A stretch of 61,986 nt of DNA. Source: an uncultured Eubacteriales bacterium (GTDB lineage Bacteria > Bacillota > Clostridia > Oscillospirales > CAG-382). A program made the translations under genes and the position numbers. The stretch is taken from positions 1 to 61,986 of the forward strand of contig URVJ01000016.1 of NCBI GenBank assembly GCA_900551295.1, written 5' to 3'. Shown here one piece after another: positions 8,110 to 15,582 of the stretch. The notes under the pieces are model-generated. The model was not told the DNA's origin and made no database searches. It saw only the letters and a list, made by a program, of their open reading frames with translations. Every line of letters begins with the position of its first letter. Positions within the stretch are counted from its first letter, which is position 1.

Positions 8110-9117
8110 TCAAGGTCTTTCAAAAATATCGTCAAGATCAAAGTCAAGCCCGCCGTCGCCGTTTTTCTTATCGTTTTCGTTCTGAGCCTGTTTCTTTTCG
8201 CGAAGGCTTTTTGCGGTCTGTACGTCGGTCACGCCGTTATTGTACCAGTCCTCTATTATCTTTGACATATATTGAACGGACGGTTTTGAAATGCTGTTTA
8301 CGGTAAGCTCATAGGCATATTCTATAAGCTCGTTTTTTGTGCGGTAAACGTTTGCCCATGTGTTCACAAGCTTGCTTTCGGCTTTGGTAAGCGCCCTGTC
8401 CGCTCCGATTATGCGCTTGACGCTGTTCTCGCACTCGGCGTATCTTCTCTTTGACGCGTAATAGCTCTCAAGCTCTTTATATGTAACGACGCCGTCCTCA
8501 TGTATCCCTATTGCCGTGCGTTCGATATACTTTAACGACTTTTTGCCTTTTTCCGCGCAGTGTGCGATAATTCCCATTATTACGTCGCACTGCATACCCA
8601 GACAATCGTAAAGATAGAGCAGCGACGCGGTTTTTGACGAATTAAGCAGTTCACCAAGCGTATGCTCGGCATAATTTACAAGCTGCTTGAATTCCGAATC
8701 GTTTTTGAGCGCCTCGGCAACGTCTTTGGTATCGTAATCCACGGAATGAGGCTTTGATACGGCACTGTTCGCGTTTTCTTCTGCGGCAGACGCACTGTTT
8801 TCGCTATGTACTTCGGGCGGAATTTCTCCGTCCGCGTTATTATTTTGTTTATCTTTCGCCGCAGTCTGCGTATTATCCTGTCCGTCCTCGATTTCCGAGA
8901 TAATGCCCGTGCCTCTCCAGAAAGCAAGCGCCGCGTTTACGACAGCCGTGCTCTCGGAGATTGCCTCCGCAGCCTTTTGCACGTCAAATTCGCCGTTCAT
9001 GTTCGCAAAAATGTACATTATCAGCTTTGACTCGGCTTTTTTTGCGGATTTCAGGTATTTGATAACGCTTTTCGGCATGACAAAAATGCCGTCTGTTTCA
9101 CAATTCTTTATTTTCAT
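8110..9117 (-). CDS. DnaD domain protein
   Basis: A 335-residue protein related to DnaD/DnaB_2 primosome components, which help load the replicative helicase in Firmicutes. It has an N-terminal winged-helix-like segment (about 1-75), then an acidic Ala/Glu/Asn-rich linker (about 80-125). A helical DnaD-type domain follows, with the C-terminal motif SKPSVQYMSKIIEDWYNNGV (about 280-300), which resembles the YxxxILxxW motif of the family. The C-terminal tail is charged and low in complexity. The partner helicase loader DnaI/DnaC, often next to such genes, is not present here. It lies between rnj and the yhaN-like gene in one direction and may share their transcript. Confidence 0.8.
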   Translation of the reverse strand: MKIKNCETDGIFVMPKSVIKYLKSAKKAESKLIMYIFANMNGEFDVQKAAEAISESTAVVNAALAFWRGTGIISEIEDGQDNTQTAAKDKQNNNADGEIPPEVHSENSASAAEENANSAVSKPHSVDYDTKDVAEALKNDSEFKQLVNYAEHTLGELLNSSKTASLLYLYDCLGMQCDVIMGIIAHCAEKGKKSLKYIERTAIGIHEDGVVTYKELESYYASKRRYAECENSVKRIIGADRALTKAESKLVNTWANVYRTKNELIEYAYELTVNSISKPSVQYMSKIIEDWYNNGVTDVQTAKSLREKKQAQNENDKKNGDGGLDFDLDDIFERP

Positions 9118-9154
9118 ACCGTTCAGACTTTCTTTTGGGTTTTATTATGCTCTG

Positions 9155-10852
9155 TCACAGTTCCATGATTATGGGAAGTATCATGGGCTTTCTCTTGGTT
9201 ATGGAATAGATATAGTTTGTAAGAACGTCCTTGACCTTGCCTTTGATCGCGTTCCACTCGTCAACGTCGTTGTCAAAGCAGTATTGCAGGGTTTCGGCTG
9301 CCTTCTGCTTGAGTCCCGACATAAGCTCCTCGGACTCCTTGACGTATACAAATCCTCTCGAAACAATATCGGGTCCCGAAAGTATCTCTCTGTCATCGGT
9401 GCTGACCGTCGCAACGACGACTATAAGTCCGTCCTGTGCAAGATGACGTCTGTCGCGCAATACGACGCTGCCGACATCTCCGACGCCGAGTCCGTCTACA
9501 AGAACCTTTCCCGACGGCACTTTTTCAACACTTCTGAACACATTTTCGCCTATTTCGATTACGTTTCCTATTTCGGCTATCATCATGTTTTCCGCCGGTA
9601 TTCCCATATCCCTTGCAAGTTCGCAGTTGCGCTTTAAGTGTCTGTACTCACCGTGTATCGGGATAAAATATTTGGGCTTTGTGAGCAGCTGCATTATTTT
9701 AAGTTCTTCGGCGCACGCGTGTCCCGAAACATGGACGTCCGCAACCTCGTCGTTAAGCAAAGTAACGCCCTTTTTGAGAAGATCGTTTGTAATCTTTGTG
9801 ACAAGCTTTTCGTTTCCGGGTATCGTCGACGCGCTTATTACAACAAGGTCGTCAGAACCCAGAGTTATCTTGTCATGCTCCGACGCCGCCATTCTCGAAA
9901 GCGCGCTCATAGGTTCGCCCTGAGTTCCGGTGGTGACGACGGTAAGCTCGTTCATCTTATATTTCTTAATATCGTTTATATCAATGAGCGTTCCTTCGGG
10001 TATATCCATATAGCCGTATTTTACCGCGGCATTGACAATAGTAAGCATACTTCTTCCCGAAAGCGCGACTTTTCTGCCGTACTTATGCGAAAAGTTTATG
10101 ATCTGCTGAACGCGGTGTACGTTTGACGAGAAAGTGGCTATAATAATGCGCTTGTCCATGTTGCGCATGAAAATATCGTCAAGCGACTTTCCTACCGTGC
10201 GTTCGGACATGGTATATCCGTTTCTTTCGGCGTTGGTGGATTCGAGAAACAGCGCAAGCACGCCCTCTTTCCCGAGTTCCGCAAAGCGCGCGAGATTTAT
10301 CGGCTCTCCCTGTATCGGGGTAAGATCTATCTTGAAATCTCCCGAAAATACAAGCGTTCCCGCCTCGCACGTCACTGCAATGGCGCAGGAGTCCGCAATC
10401 GAGTGGTTTACTCTTATAAATTCAACGGTGAACGCGCCGAGTTTCAGTTTATCGCCCGCGTTTACCTGATTTAAAGACACGGAACCTAAAAGTCCGTGTT
10501 CCTCAAGTTTTGATTCGACAATTCCGAGCGAGAGCAGAGTTCCGTAAACCGGAGCATTCGCCATTCTCAGGACATACGGGAACGCGCCTATATGATCCTC
10601 GTGTCCGTGGGTTATAAGATAACCGCGCAGCTTGTCTATGTTTTCTTCTATATATGTCGTATCGGGTATTACAAGGTCAACGCCCGGCATACTTTCGTCG
10701 GGAAATCCGAGACCTGCGTCAATAACTATCATGTCGTTTTCGTATTCGACGACGGTCATGTTTTTTCCTATTTCTCCGAGACCTCCGAGAGGTATGACCT
10801 TAACCTTTGTCATGTTCTGCTTTTTATTGCCTTTTGATCTTGTTCTCGGCAT
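9155..10852 (-). CDS. rnj: Ribonuclease J
   Basis: A 565-residue metallo-beta-lactamase/beta-CASP ribonuclease with 5'-3' exo- and endonuclease roles in mRNA decay and rRNA maturation in Firmicutes. Metal ligands THGHEDHIG are at about residues 81-89, with the later ligands SGDFKID and PIHGEYRH. The beta-CASP domain holds the TTGTQGEPMSALSRMA motif. The N-terminus has a short basic extension (MPRTRSKGNKK). AAAGGAAAGG precedes the ATG. The length is typical. A single RNase J is seen in this window; the J1 versus J2 type cannot be assigned. Confidence 0.95.
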   Translation of the reverse strand: MPRTRSKGNKKQNMTKVKVIPLGGLGEIGKNMTVVEYENDMIVIDAGLGFPDESMPGVDLVIPDTTYIEENIDKLRGYLITHGHEDHIGAFPYVLRMANAPVYGTLLSLGIVESKLEEHGLLGSVSLNQVNAGDKLKLGAFTVEFIRVNHSIADSCAIAVTCEAGTLVFSGDFKIDLTPIQGEPINLARFAELGKEGVLALFLESTNAERNGYTMSERTVGKSLDDIFMRNMDKRIIIATFSSNVHRVQQIINFSHKYGRKVALSGRSMLTIVNAAVKYGYMDIPEGTLIDINDIKKYKMNELTVVTTGTQGEPMSALSRMAASEHDKITLGSDDLVVISASTIPGNEKLVTKITNDLLKKGVTLLNDEVADVHVSGHACAEELKIMQLLTKPKYFIPIHGEYRHLKRNCELARDMGIPAENMMIAEIGNVIEIGENVFRSVEKVPSGKVLVDGLGVGDVGSVVLRDRRHLAQDGLIVVVATVSTDDREILSGPDIVSRGFVYVKESEELMSGLKQKAAETLQYCFDNDVDEWNAIKGKVKDVLTNYIYSITKRKPMILPIIMEL

Positions 10853-10984
10853 AAAAACACCTTTCCTTTCAATATTAAATGTGAAAATTTATTTATGTAC
10901 TGCGGTGCCGCAAAAGACACGCCGCGTAAATTGACGCAAAAAAACACACGCCCGAAAAAAACGCATATAAAAACGGGAGCTTTT

Positions 10985-11178
10985 AATTGTTGCCTTTTTT
11001 ACAGAAAGCGCAAAGCAATTCACCGCTGAAAAAGAGCAGCGGCAAAAAAGGTTTTGCTTTTTTACGAAGATACAGCATTAGACCGTAGTACCGTTTCTCC
11101 GTGCCGTGGGCAAATCTGTGTACGAGTCCGCTTTTTGCGGCACATAAGACCTGCGTTACTTCCGTGCAAGTCTATCCG
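10985..11178 (-). ncRNA. Unidentified structured small RNA (6S-like?)
   Basis: The ~475-base gap between rnj and the next gene contains a self-standing minus-strand unit with a promoter at 11185-11213 and inverted repeats throughout. These include CCGC/GCGG around an A5 loop, GTGCCG pairing CGGCAC, a stem near 11062-11178 joining TACGGA with the later TCTTCGTA, AAAAAAG/CTTTTTT near 11044-11063, and CCGCTG/CAGCGG at about 11022-11042. No ORF with a ribosome binding site occurs in it. Length (about 130-190 nt) and an end-to-end imperfect stem would suit 6S RNA, but I cannot confirm the family. The 3' end is uncertain. Confidence 0.4.
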
Positions 11179-11184
11179 TATAAT

Positions 11185-11213
11185 ATTATGCACCATTTTT
11201 ACTCATAAGTCAA
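11185..11213 (-). promoter_or_regulatory. Promoter of the structured RNA
   Basis: TTGACT (11208-11213), 17-base spacer, CATAAT (11185-11190). It lies downstream of the terminator of the preceding operon, so it starts an independent transcript. Confidence 0.6.
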
Positions 11214-11254
11214 CAGGCTTATAAAAGTTTACAAACAACCGCAAAAGATATGCG

Positions 11255-11298
11255 CGAAAAACAGCCCGATACACATGGCAAAAAGCACGCATATCGGG
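11255..11298 (-). terminator. Intrinsic terminator after the CobW pair
   Basis: Stem CCCGATA/TATCGGG (11292-11298 with 11265-11271), then CTGTTTTTC on the minus strand. Confidence 0.8.
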
Positions 11299-11327
11299 CA
11301 AGATTCATACTTAAATTAACGTTTTTC

Positions 11328-12275
11328 TCAATAGAACGTCGCAACGGGATTTTCGGGTTCTGTCGATTTTGAAATTTCCGACGCCGTAAGAACAGGACCT
11401 GCCTTGCTCTTATAGACGCGGTGTTTTTCCATTGATATTTTCGCCGTCAGGTCAACCCAGTCGCCCTGCGAAAAATCGAGAGCCTTATCTGTTCTGCAAA
11501 GCAGACCTTTATACGCAATATCCGCCTCACAGCACGTCATGATGCGTCTGCCGACGACAATCTCGCTCTTTGCGTTTATAAGCTTGTTTCTTGCGACAAG
11601 AGCGTGAATTTTGACGGTCTTGCCTATATAATCGTTTGTGTTCTCGGCAAAATCGCGGTACCAAAGTCCGAAATCCTCGTCCTTTATTACGATTACGTCG
11701 GCGTTCTTGTCAAACGGCAGCGGATCTTCGATATCGTCGTATTCCACCTGTCCGTCCGCATATTCATATGCGATGTCGGCTTTTCTCGTCACCGAACGCA
11801 CTATCTTATGCAGCGCAAGTTTATCGAAATTCTTCTTTGCGCGGTTGAAAATGCATATTTCGCAGCTCTTGAGCTTATCTCCTACAAGGCTTCTCATGTT
11901 CGCGTTGTAGTTTTCAAAGGTATTTGCGTCCGCGAACATCATTTCCTGATAAACTATCCAGCCCTCGGGAAGATTTTTATAAAGCTCGTCAAGCATCCAC
12001 ATTCCGTTATACTCTATGAGCACTCTCTCGGCGTTTGCGTCACGTCTCAGTTTTTCAAGATTTTCCGCCGTAAGCTCCGACTTGTCCTCAAGCGTCGCAA
12101 TCGTCACGTTCTGTCCCGAAAACGAGGACATATCGTATTCTTCCTCGCCTTCCTCGCAGACAAGCAGCAGCATTTTTTCGCCCTTGTTAAAACCCGAATC
12201 TTCGAGAGTTTCCTGTATGAATTTTGTCTTTCCGGCTTCGAGAAAGCCGGTGAAAAGATAAACCGGTATTTCCAT
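11328..12275 (-). CDS. CobW/P47K GTPase fused to a DUF1980 (YcgQ-type) C-terminal domain
   Basis: A 315-residue protein. The N-terminal ~200 residues form a CobW/COG0523-like G3E GTPase with a P-loop GFLEAGKT (about 10-17) in which the usual second Gly is Glu. The usual CxCC metal motif of COG0523 is absent. The C-terminal ~110 residues resemble the C-terminal domain of DUF1980/TIGR03943 (YcgQ), with the hallmark GRRIMTCCEADIAYKGLL. That family accompanies permeases in zinc-responsive gene clusters. The fusion suggests a metal-handling role (inference). It starts 28 bases after the His-rich COG0523 gene, in the same operon. Confidence 0.75.
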   Translation of the reverse strand: MEIPVYLFTGFLEAGKTKFIQETLEDSGFNKGEKMLLLVCEEGEEEYDMSSFSGQNVTIATLEDKSELTAENLEKLRRDANAERVLIEYNGMWMLDELYKNLPEGWIVYQEMMFADANTFENYNANMRSLVGDKLKSCEICIFNRAKKNFDKLALHKIVRSVTRKADIAYEYADGQVEYDDIEDPLPFDKNADVIVIKDEDFGLWYRDFAENTNDYIGKTVKIHALVARNKLINAKSEIVVGRRIMTCCEADIAYKGLLCRTDKALDFSQGDWVDLTAKISMEKHRVYKSKAGPVLTASEISKSTEPENPVATFY

Positions 12276-12303
12276 TATACTTTACCCGTATTTCAAAGAT
12301 TTT

Positions 12304-13485
12304 TTACTTTGCGGCGACTCCGAAAAGCGCGGCAAGCTTATTTTCGTCGATCTTAGAACCGATAACGCAGATTCTTCCCGTAATATCGGCGCTGCCGCTT
12401 CTTACGTCGGGACAGCCCGGAACATAGTCGTAGTGTATCCAGCCGCCGTTTGCGTTTTCGACAATACCCTTTGCTCTGAGTATCGTGCCGTATTCGTCAG
12501 CATTCTCGAGAGCCTTTAAGCAGTCAAGTATCTGTTCGGGCGTAAATTTATGCGTTGTTTCAACGCCCCAGCTTGTAAACACCTCATCAGCGTGGTGATG
12601 ATGGTGGTGTCCGTGGCAGCATTCTCCGTCATGGTCGTGATGATGATGTTCGTGTTCGTCCTCATCGTCGTGGTCATGATGGCAGCACTCGTGATCATGA
12701 TCGTGGTCATGGTGATGTTCGTGCTCATCGTCGTCATCGTCACGGTGGTGATGATGTCCGCAGCAGCACTCGTCATCGTCGTCATCATCATGATCGTGGT
12801 GGTGATGATGCTCATGTTCGTCCTCATCGTCATCATGGTGATGATGTTCATGCTCCTCGTGTTCAAGGCGTTCAAGCTCTTTTTCGAGTGTGCTTCTGTT
12901 TTCCATGGCGGAAACTATCTGCTCACCGGAAAGCTCGTCCCAGGGAGTTGTAATTATAACGGCGTCCTTGTTATGCTCGCGAAGAAGCGCAACTGCGGCG
13001 TCGATCTTATCCTGCGGAACGTTATCGGTACGGCTGAGAATAATCGTGCAGGCATTTTCAACCTGATCGTTATAAAACTCGCCGAAATTCTTCATATACA
13101 TTTTGCACTTTGTAACGTCGGCAACCGTGGTAAACGAACCGAGAACAGCACCCGAAGCACCTGCGTCGCGAACCGCTCTTATAACGTCGCTGAGCTTGCC
13201 GACGCCCGACGGCTCGATAAGGATTCTGTCCGGCTTATATTCGTCGATAACCTGTTTGAGCGCCTTTGTAAAGTCGCCGACAAGGCTGCAGCATATACAG
13301 CCCGAATTCATTTCGTTTATCTGCACGCCGGAATCCTTCAAAAATCCGCCGTCAATGCCTATTTCGCCGAACTCGTTTTCTATAAGCACGAGTTTTTGGT
13401 TTTTATATCCCTCTTTAATGAGTTTTTTGATAAGCGTTGTCTTTCCGGCACCGAGAAATCCCGAAAAAATATCAATGGTAGTCAT
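12304..13485 (-). CDS. COG0523 (CobW-type) metallochaperone GTPase with a His/Asp/Cys-rich insertion
   Basis: 393 residues. The G3E GTPase core has Walker A GFLGAGKTT (about 9-17), the COG0523 metal motif GCICCSL (Cys63, 65, 66), and ILIEPSG and SRTD guanine-binding motifs. A CobW C-terminal domain lies at about 303-393. Between them, residues about 209-299 are almost only His, Asp, Glu and Cys, with about 40 His and three Cys clusters (CCC, CC, CC). COG0523 proteins move zinc, cobalt or nickel into target enzymes; the tract would store or buffer metal (inference). I chose the ATG at 13485 because GGAG lies about 10 bases upstream. A consensus promoter is at 13529-13557. I did not find a clear Zur operator. 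Confidence 0.88.
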   Translation of the reverse strand: MTTIDIFSGFLGAGKTTLIKKLIKEGYKNQKLVLIENEFGEIGIDGGFLKDSGVQINEMNSGCICCSLVGDFTKALKQVIDEYKPDRILIEPSGVGKLSDVIRAVRDAGASGAVLGSFTTVADVTKCKMYMKNFGEFYNDQVENACTIILSRTDNVPQDKIDAAVALLREHNKDAVIITTPWDELSGEQIVSAMENRSTLEKELERLEHEEHEHHHHDDDEDEHEHHHHHDHDDDDDDECCCGHHHHRDDDDDEHEHHHDHDHDHECCHHDHDDEDEHEHHHHDHDGECCHGHHHHHHADEVFTSWGVETTHKFTPEQILDCLKALENADEYGTILRAKGIVENANGGWIHYDYVPGCPDVRSGSADITGRICVIGSKIDENKLAALFGVAAK

Positions 13486-13528
13486 GTTTAAACATCTCCG
13501 TTTAATAAAAATAATTTCCCTGAATAGC

Positions 13529-13557
13529 ATTATACTACGTGTTGCATTTTATGTCAA
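13529..13557 (-). promoter_or_regulatory. Sigma-A promoter of the COG0523 operon
   Basis: Perfect consensus: TTGACA (13552-13557), 17-base spacer, TATAAT (13529-13534). Confidence 0.85.
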
Positions 13558-13651
13558 CAAACGTGCGAAAGATTTAAATTTCAAAACGTCAAATTTTAAC
13601 ACAAAGTGTGATTACGGCTGAAAATTTTCCGGATATTGCCGTCGAAAACAG

Positions 13652-13680
13652 AAAAACCGCAGCCGGAAACCCGACCGCGG
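13652..13680 (-). terminator. Intrinsic terminator after rplL
   Basis: Minus-strand stem CCGCGG pairing CTGCGG (one G-U), then TTTTTC; about 40-65 bases after the rplL stop. Confidence 0.75.
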
Positions 13681-13718
13681 TCAAAAAAGCATTTTTTATT
13701 TTAGCCGTTATGCTGAAA

Positions 13719-14093
13719 TTACTTGATTTCAACAGTTGCGCCGGCTGCAACGAGCTGTTCCTTGAGCTTGTCAGCCTCTTCCTTGGAAACGCCTTCCTTG
13801 AGAGCCTTAGGAGCGGACTCAACGAGATCCTTAGCTTCCTTAAGACCGAGACCGGTGATTTCACGAACAACCTTGATAACGCCAAGCTTGGAAGCGCCTG
13901 CGTCTGCGAGGATTACGTTGAACTCGGTCTGCTCCTCAGCTGCTGCTGCGGGAGCTGCTGCGCCGCCTGCTACTGCTACGGGTGCTGCGGATACGCCGAA
14001 TTCCTCTTCGAGTGCCTTTACAAGGTCTGCAAGTTCAAGTATGGTAAGTGTCTTGATTTCTTCAAGAATCTGAAGTGACTTTTCTGATGCCAT
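13719..14093 (-). CDS. rplL: 50S ribosomal protein L7/L12
   Basis: 124 residues, the normal length. It has the N-terminal dimerisation helices (MASEKSLQILEEIKTLTILE), an Ala/Gly-rich hinge (about 35-52), and the C-terminal factor-binding domain with KLGVIKVVREITGLGLKEAK. It forms the ribosomal stalk with L10 and recruits translation GTPases. GGAGG lies 8-9 bases before the ATG. It follows rplJ in the same unit, controlled by the L10 leader upstream. The rplK-rplA genes often found ahead of this pair are not adjacent here. Confidence 0.97.
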   Translation of the reverse strand: MASEKSLQILEEIKTLTILELADLVKALEEEFGVSAAPVAVAGGAAAPAAAAEEQTEFNVILADAGASKLGVIKVVREITGLGLKEAKDLVESAPKALKEGVSKEEADKLKEQLVAAGATVEIK

Positions 14094-14182
14094 TTTAAAT
14101 TACCTCCGTTTTTTCAAAAATTATTTTTTCAGCCGGGACTTTTAAAGTGCGTATATTTTACGCTAAGCCGCCCGTGCGAAGC

Positions 14183-14695
14183 TTATTCTGCGGCAGGAAC
14201 GCCGCCTTCCTTGTCGATCTTTGCCTGAAGTACGTAAGCAAGACCGTACAGAGAACCCTGAATGCTGCCGAGTATCTTTCCGATAAGAACTTCCTTTGAA
14301 GGAATCTTGGAAAGAGCTTCAACCTCTTTAGCGTCCATGATCTCGCCGTCCATGATACCGACCTTTACTTTGAAGGTCTCGTTGTCCTCAGCGAATTTGC
14401 AGAGGATTTTTGCAGGAGCGAGCGGATCTTCATTGCTGAGTGCGAAAGCAGTCATACCTTCAAGGAAAGGCTCAAAACCGCTTATACCTGCGATATCTGC
14501 CGCCTTCTTGATGTAGGTGTTCTTGATTACGGTGTAATCAACGCCTGCCTTGCGGAGCTCAGCTCTGAGTGCTGTGTCCTTGTCAACAGTGATTCCGCAG
14601 TAGTCAACGATAACACCGCTCTTGGCGTTCTTCATCTTTTCTGCGAGTTCTGCGACCATTTTCTGCTTCTGTTCAAGAATCTTTGCGCTTGGCAT
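14183..14695 (-). CDS. rplJ: 50S ribosomal protein L10
   Basis: About 170 residues. It anchors the L7/L12 stalk to 23S rRNA and, in many bacteria, binds its own mRNA leader to regulate the operon. Typical motifs are the N-terminal KMKNAKSGVIVDYCGITV with the following LRKAGVDYTVIKNTYIKKA, and the C-terminal helix for L7/L12 binding. The ATG at 14695 is set by GGGAGGTG, and the protein then starts MPSAKILEQKQKMV. The first gene of the rplJ-rplL pair. Confidence 0.97.
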   Translation of the reverse strand: MPSAKILEQKQKMVAELAEKMKNAKSGVIVDYCGITVDKDTALRAELRKAGVDYTVIKNTYIKKAADIAGISGFEPFLEGMTAFALSNEDPLAPAKILCKFAEDNETFKVKVGIMDGEIMDAKEVEALSKIPSKEVLIGKILGSIQGSLYGLAYVLQAKIDKEGGVPAAE

Positions 14696-14850
14696 ATGTT
14701 CACCTCCCAAATAAAAAATGCCCTTTTTTCGACCATAGAAAAAGGACAATGTACGGGAGAATATTTTACGATATTCTTTAAATTACATCTTCCTCGACAG
14801 GCGGTCTTAACCGTTAGAGTGCATTGCACTGCCTGTTTTCTCAGGTCAAC
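14696..14850 (-). promoter_or_regulatory. Ribosomal protein L10 leader with attenuator
   Basis: The leader between the promoter and rplJ carries the conserved elements GAGAAAACAGGCAGTGCA and CTGTCGAGGAAGATGTAA. These are typical of the L10 leader family, bound by L10 to lower expression when free protein accumulates. A hairpin GTCCTTTTTC/GAAAAAAGGGC followed by ATTTTTT (14712-14747) can act as a terminator inside the leader. Confidence 0.8.
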
Positions 14851-14856
14851 GTGAGT

Positions 14857-14885
14857 ATGATACCACAGTTTTATATATTTGTCAA
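14857..14885 (-). promoter_or_regulatory. Promoter of rplJ-rplL
   Basis: TTGACA (14880-14885), 17-base spacer, TATCAT (14857-14862). Confidence 0.8.
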
Positions 14886-14935
14886 GTGGTTTTATCAATA
14901 TTTTTTGCCGGCATGAAAGTTTTTATAAAAAGCTG

Positions 14936-14964
14936 TTGACAAAACCGTATGCGCGGCACATAAT
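14936..14964 (+). promoter_or_regulatory. Promoter of the antisense RNA, type I locus 2
   Basis: TTGACA (14936-14941), 17-base spacer, CATAAT (14959-14964). It has the same relative position as in locus 1. Confidence 0.7.
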
Positions 14965-14969
14965 ATAGG

Positions 14970-15058
14970 TACAAAGGCAAGACCTCAAACGGTTGCGCCA
15001 AAAGTTTGGGTTAAAACTAACTGCTGCATTTTGACGAGTGAGGCGGTTAGTTTACTTT
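14970..15058 (+). ncRNA. Putative antisense RNA antitoxin, type I locus 2
   Basis: Same build as locus 1. A 5' segment GGCAAGACCTCAAACGGTT is identical to locus 1, then a body, then an intrinsic terminator stem AAACTAACTGC (15014-15024) with GCGGTTAGTTT (15043-15053) and a T-rich tail. It is antisense to the 3' part of the minus-strand peptide ORF at 14985-15119. Confidence 0.6.
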
Positions 15059-15119
15059 TATTGATAAAGCTATCGCTATGATAAGGTACAAAGAAAACAA
15101 ATCCTATGTATTTGTTCAT
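14985..15119 (-). pseudogene. Frameshifted small hydrophobic peptide, type I locus 2
   Basis: Paralogue of the peptide at 5640-5738. The ATG at 15119 opens MNKYIGFVFFV, aligning with the toxin 1 start. The frame then turns into non-hydrophobic PYHSDSF and runs on to a stop at 14985 (44 codons). Dropping one base near 15086 gives LIIAIALSIKVN directly after MNKYIGFVFFV, which restores a membrane helix like that of locus 1 and a stop at the expected place. The RNA architecture around it remains intact. Either the toxin is dead by a one-base insertion, or translation reaches the other frame in some way. Confidence 0.55.
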
Positions 15120-15206
15120 AACAACCACCCCCTTTCGGGAATGGCACAACCGCCGGTGATATCCACCGTTAAGAAATCCTGCCCTGCCGGTTTTTACACC
15201 GGCAGG
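15120..15206 (-). promoter_or_regulatory. Structured 5' leader of toxin 2 with sequestered Shine-Dalgarno
   Basis: A 5' hairpin CCTGCCGGT/ACCGGCAGG with loop GTAAAA (15183-15206) matches that of locus 1 in loop, with changed but still paired stem bases. CGGTTGTGCC (15152-15143) pairs with GGCGCAACCG in the 3' untranslated region (14999-14990) with one G-U. The Shine-Dalgarno GGGGGTGG sits in an 8-bp stem with CCATTCCC and a GAAA tetraloop (15125-15144). Confidence 0.6.
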
Positions 15207-15210
15207 TTTT

Positions 15211-15239
15211 ATTATATACTCGGCTTATATATTTGTCAA
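15211..15239 (-). promoter_or_regulatory. Promoter of toxin 2 mRNA
   Basis: TTGACA (15234-15239), 17-base spacer, TATAAT (15211-15216), perfect consensus. Confidence 0.8.
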
Positions 15240-15258
15240 ATGCTTTTACGGCGCGCCG

Positions 15259-15582
15259 TCACAGAATTTCCCGCAGCTTATCGAGAAACGCCTCTTCGCC
15301 GAATGTATTAATCTTGAAAAACACGGCTTGGCTGCCGCCGGAGGTTATTGCGGAGAGATACACCTTTCCGTCGGTTCCGAAAAGCGTTACATTCATGCTG
15401 ACGCGGTTCTTTCCGAGATAGCTGTACCGCTCAAATACTCTGACGCTGCACCTTGCGCCGTCAATATAAAAGTCGCTGGAATCTTCAAGGCTTGCCGAAA
15501 TGCTGCCGCCGAGGATTCCGTTTTCTATTTTCCGCAGTATCTCACTGAAACTGCCGTTTATTGTCATTTCAAGCTTTGCCAT
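15259..15582 (-). CDS. Hypothetical protein, ~107 residues
   Basis: I do not recognise it with confidence; it may belong to the DUF6054-type small proteins. It begins MAKLEMTINGSFSEI and contains a central beta-rich stretch (SDFYIDGARCSVRVFERYSYLGKNRVSMNVTLFG). It has no signal peptide or membrane helix. The ATG at 15582 overlaps the end of the GIY-YIG gene by 14 bases, with GAGAAAG upstream. A start at 15603 is also possible. It is probably translationally coupled to that gene at the distal end of the ilv operon. Confidence 0.7.
   Translation of the reverse strand: MAKLEMTINGSFSEILRKIENGILGGSISASLEDSSDFYIDGARCSVRVFERYSYLGKNRVSMNVTLFGTDGKVYLSAITSGGSQAVFFKINTFGEEAFLDKLREIL

Noticed and set aside
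12590..12860. Possible CRISPR-like or tandem DNA repeat
   Set aside because: The periodicity comes from GAC/GAT/CAC/CAT codons of the His/Asp tract; there are no regular repeat-spacer units.
12550..13491. Long plus-strand ORF rich in Met and Val opposite the COG0523 gene
   Set aside because: It is the reverse reading of His/Asp codons of a clearly conserved gene, without a ribosome binding site.
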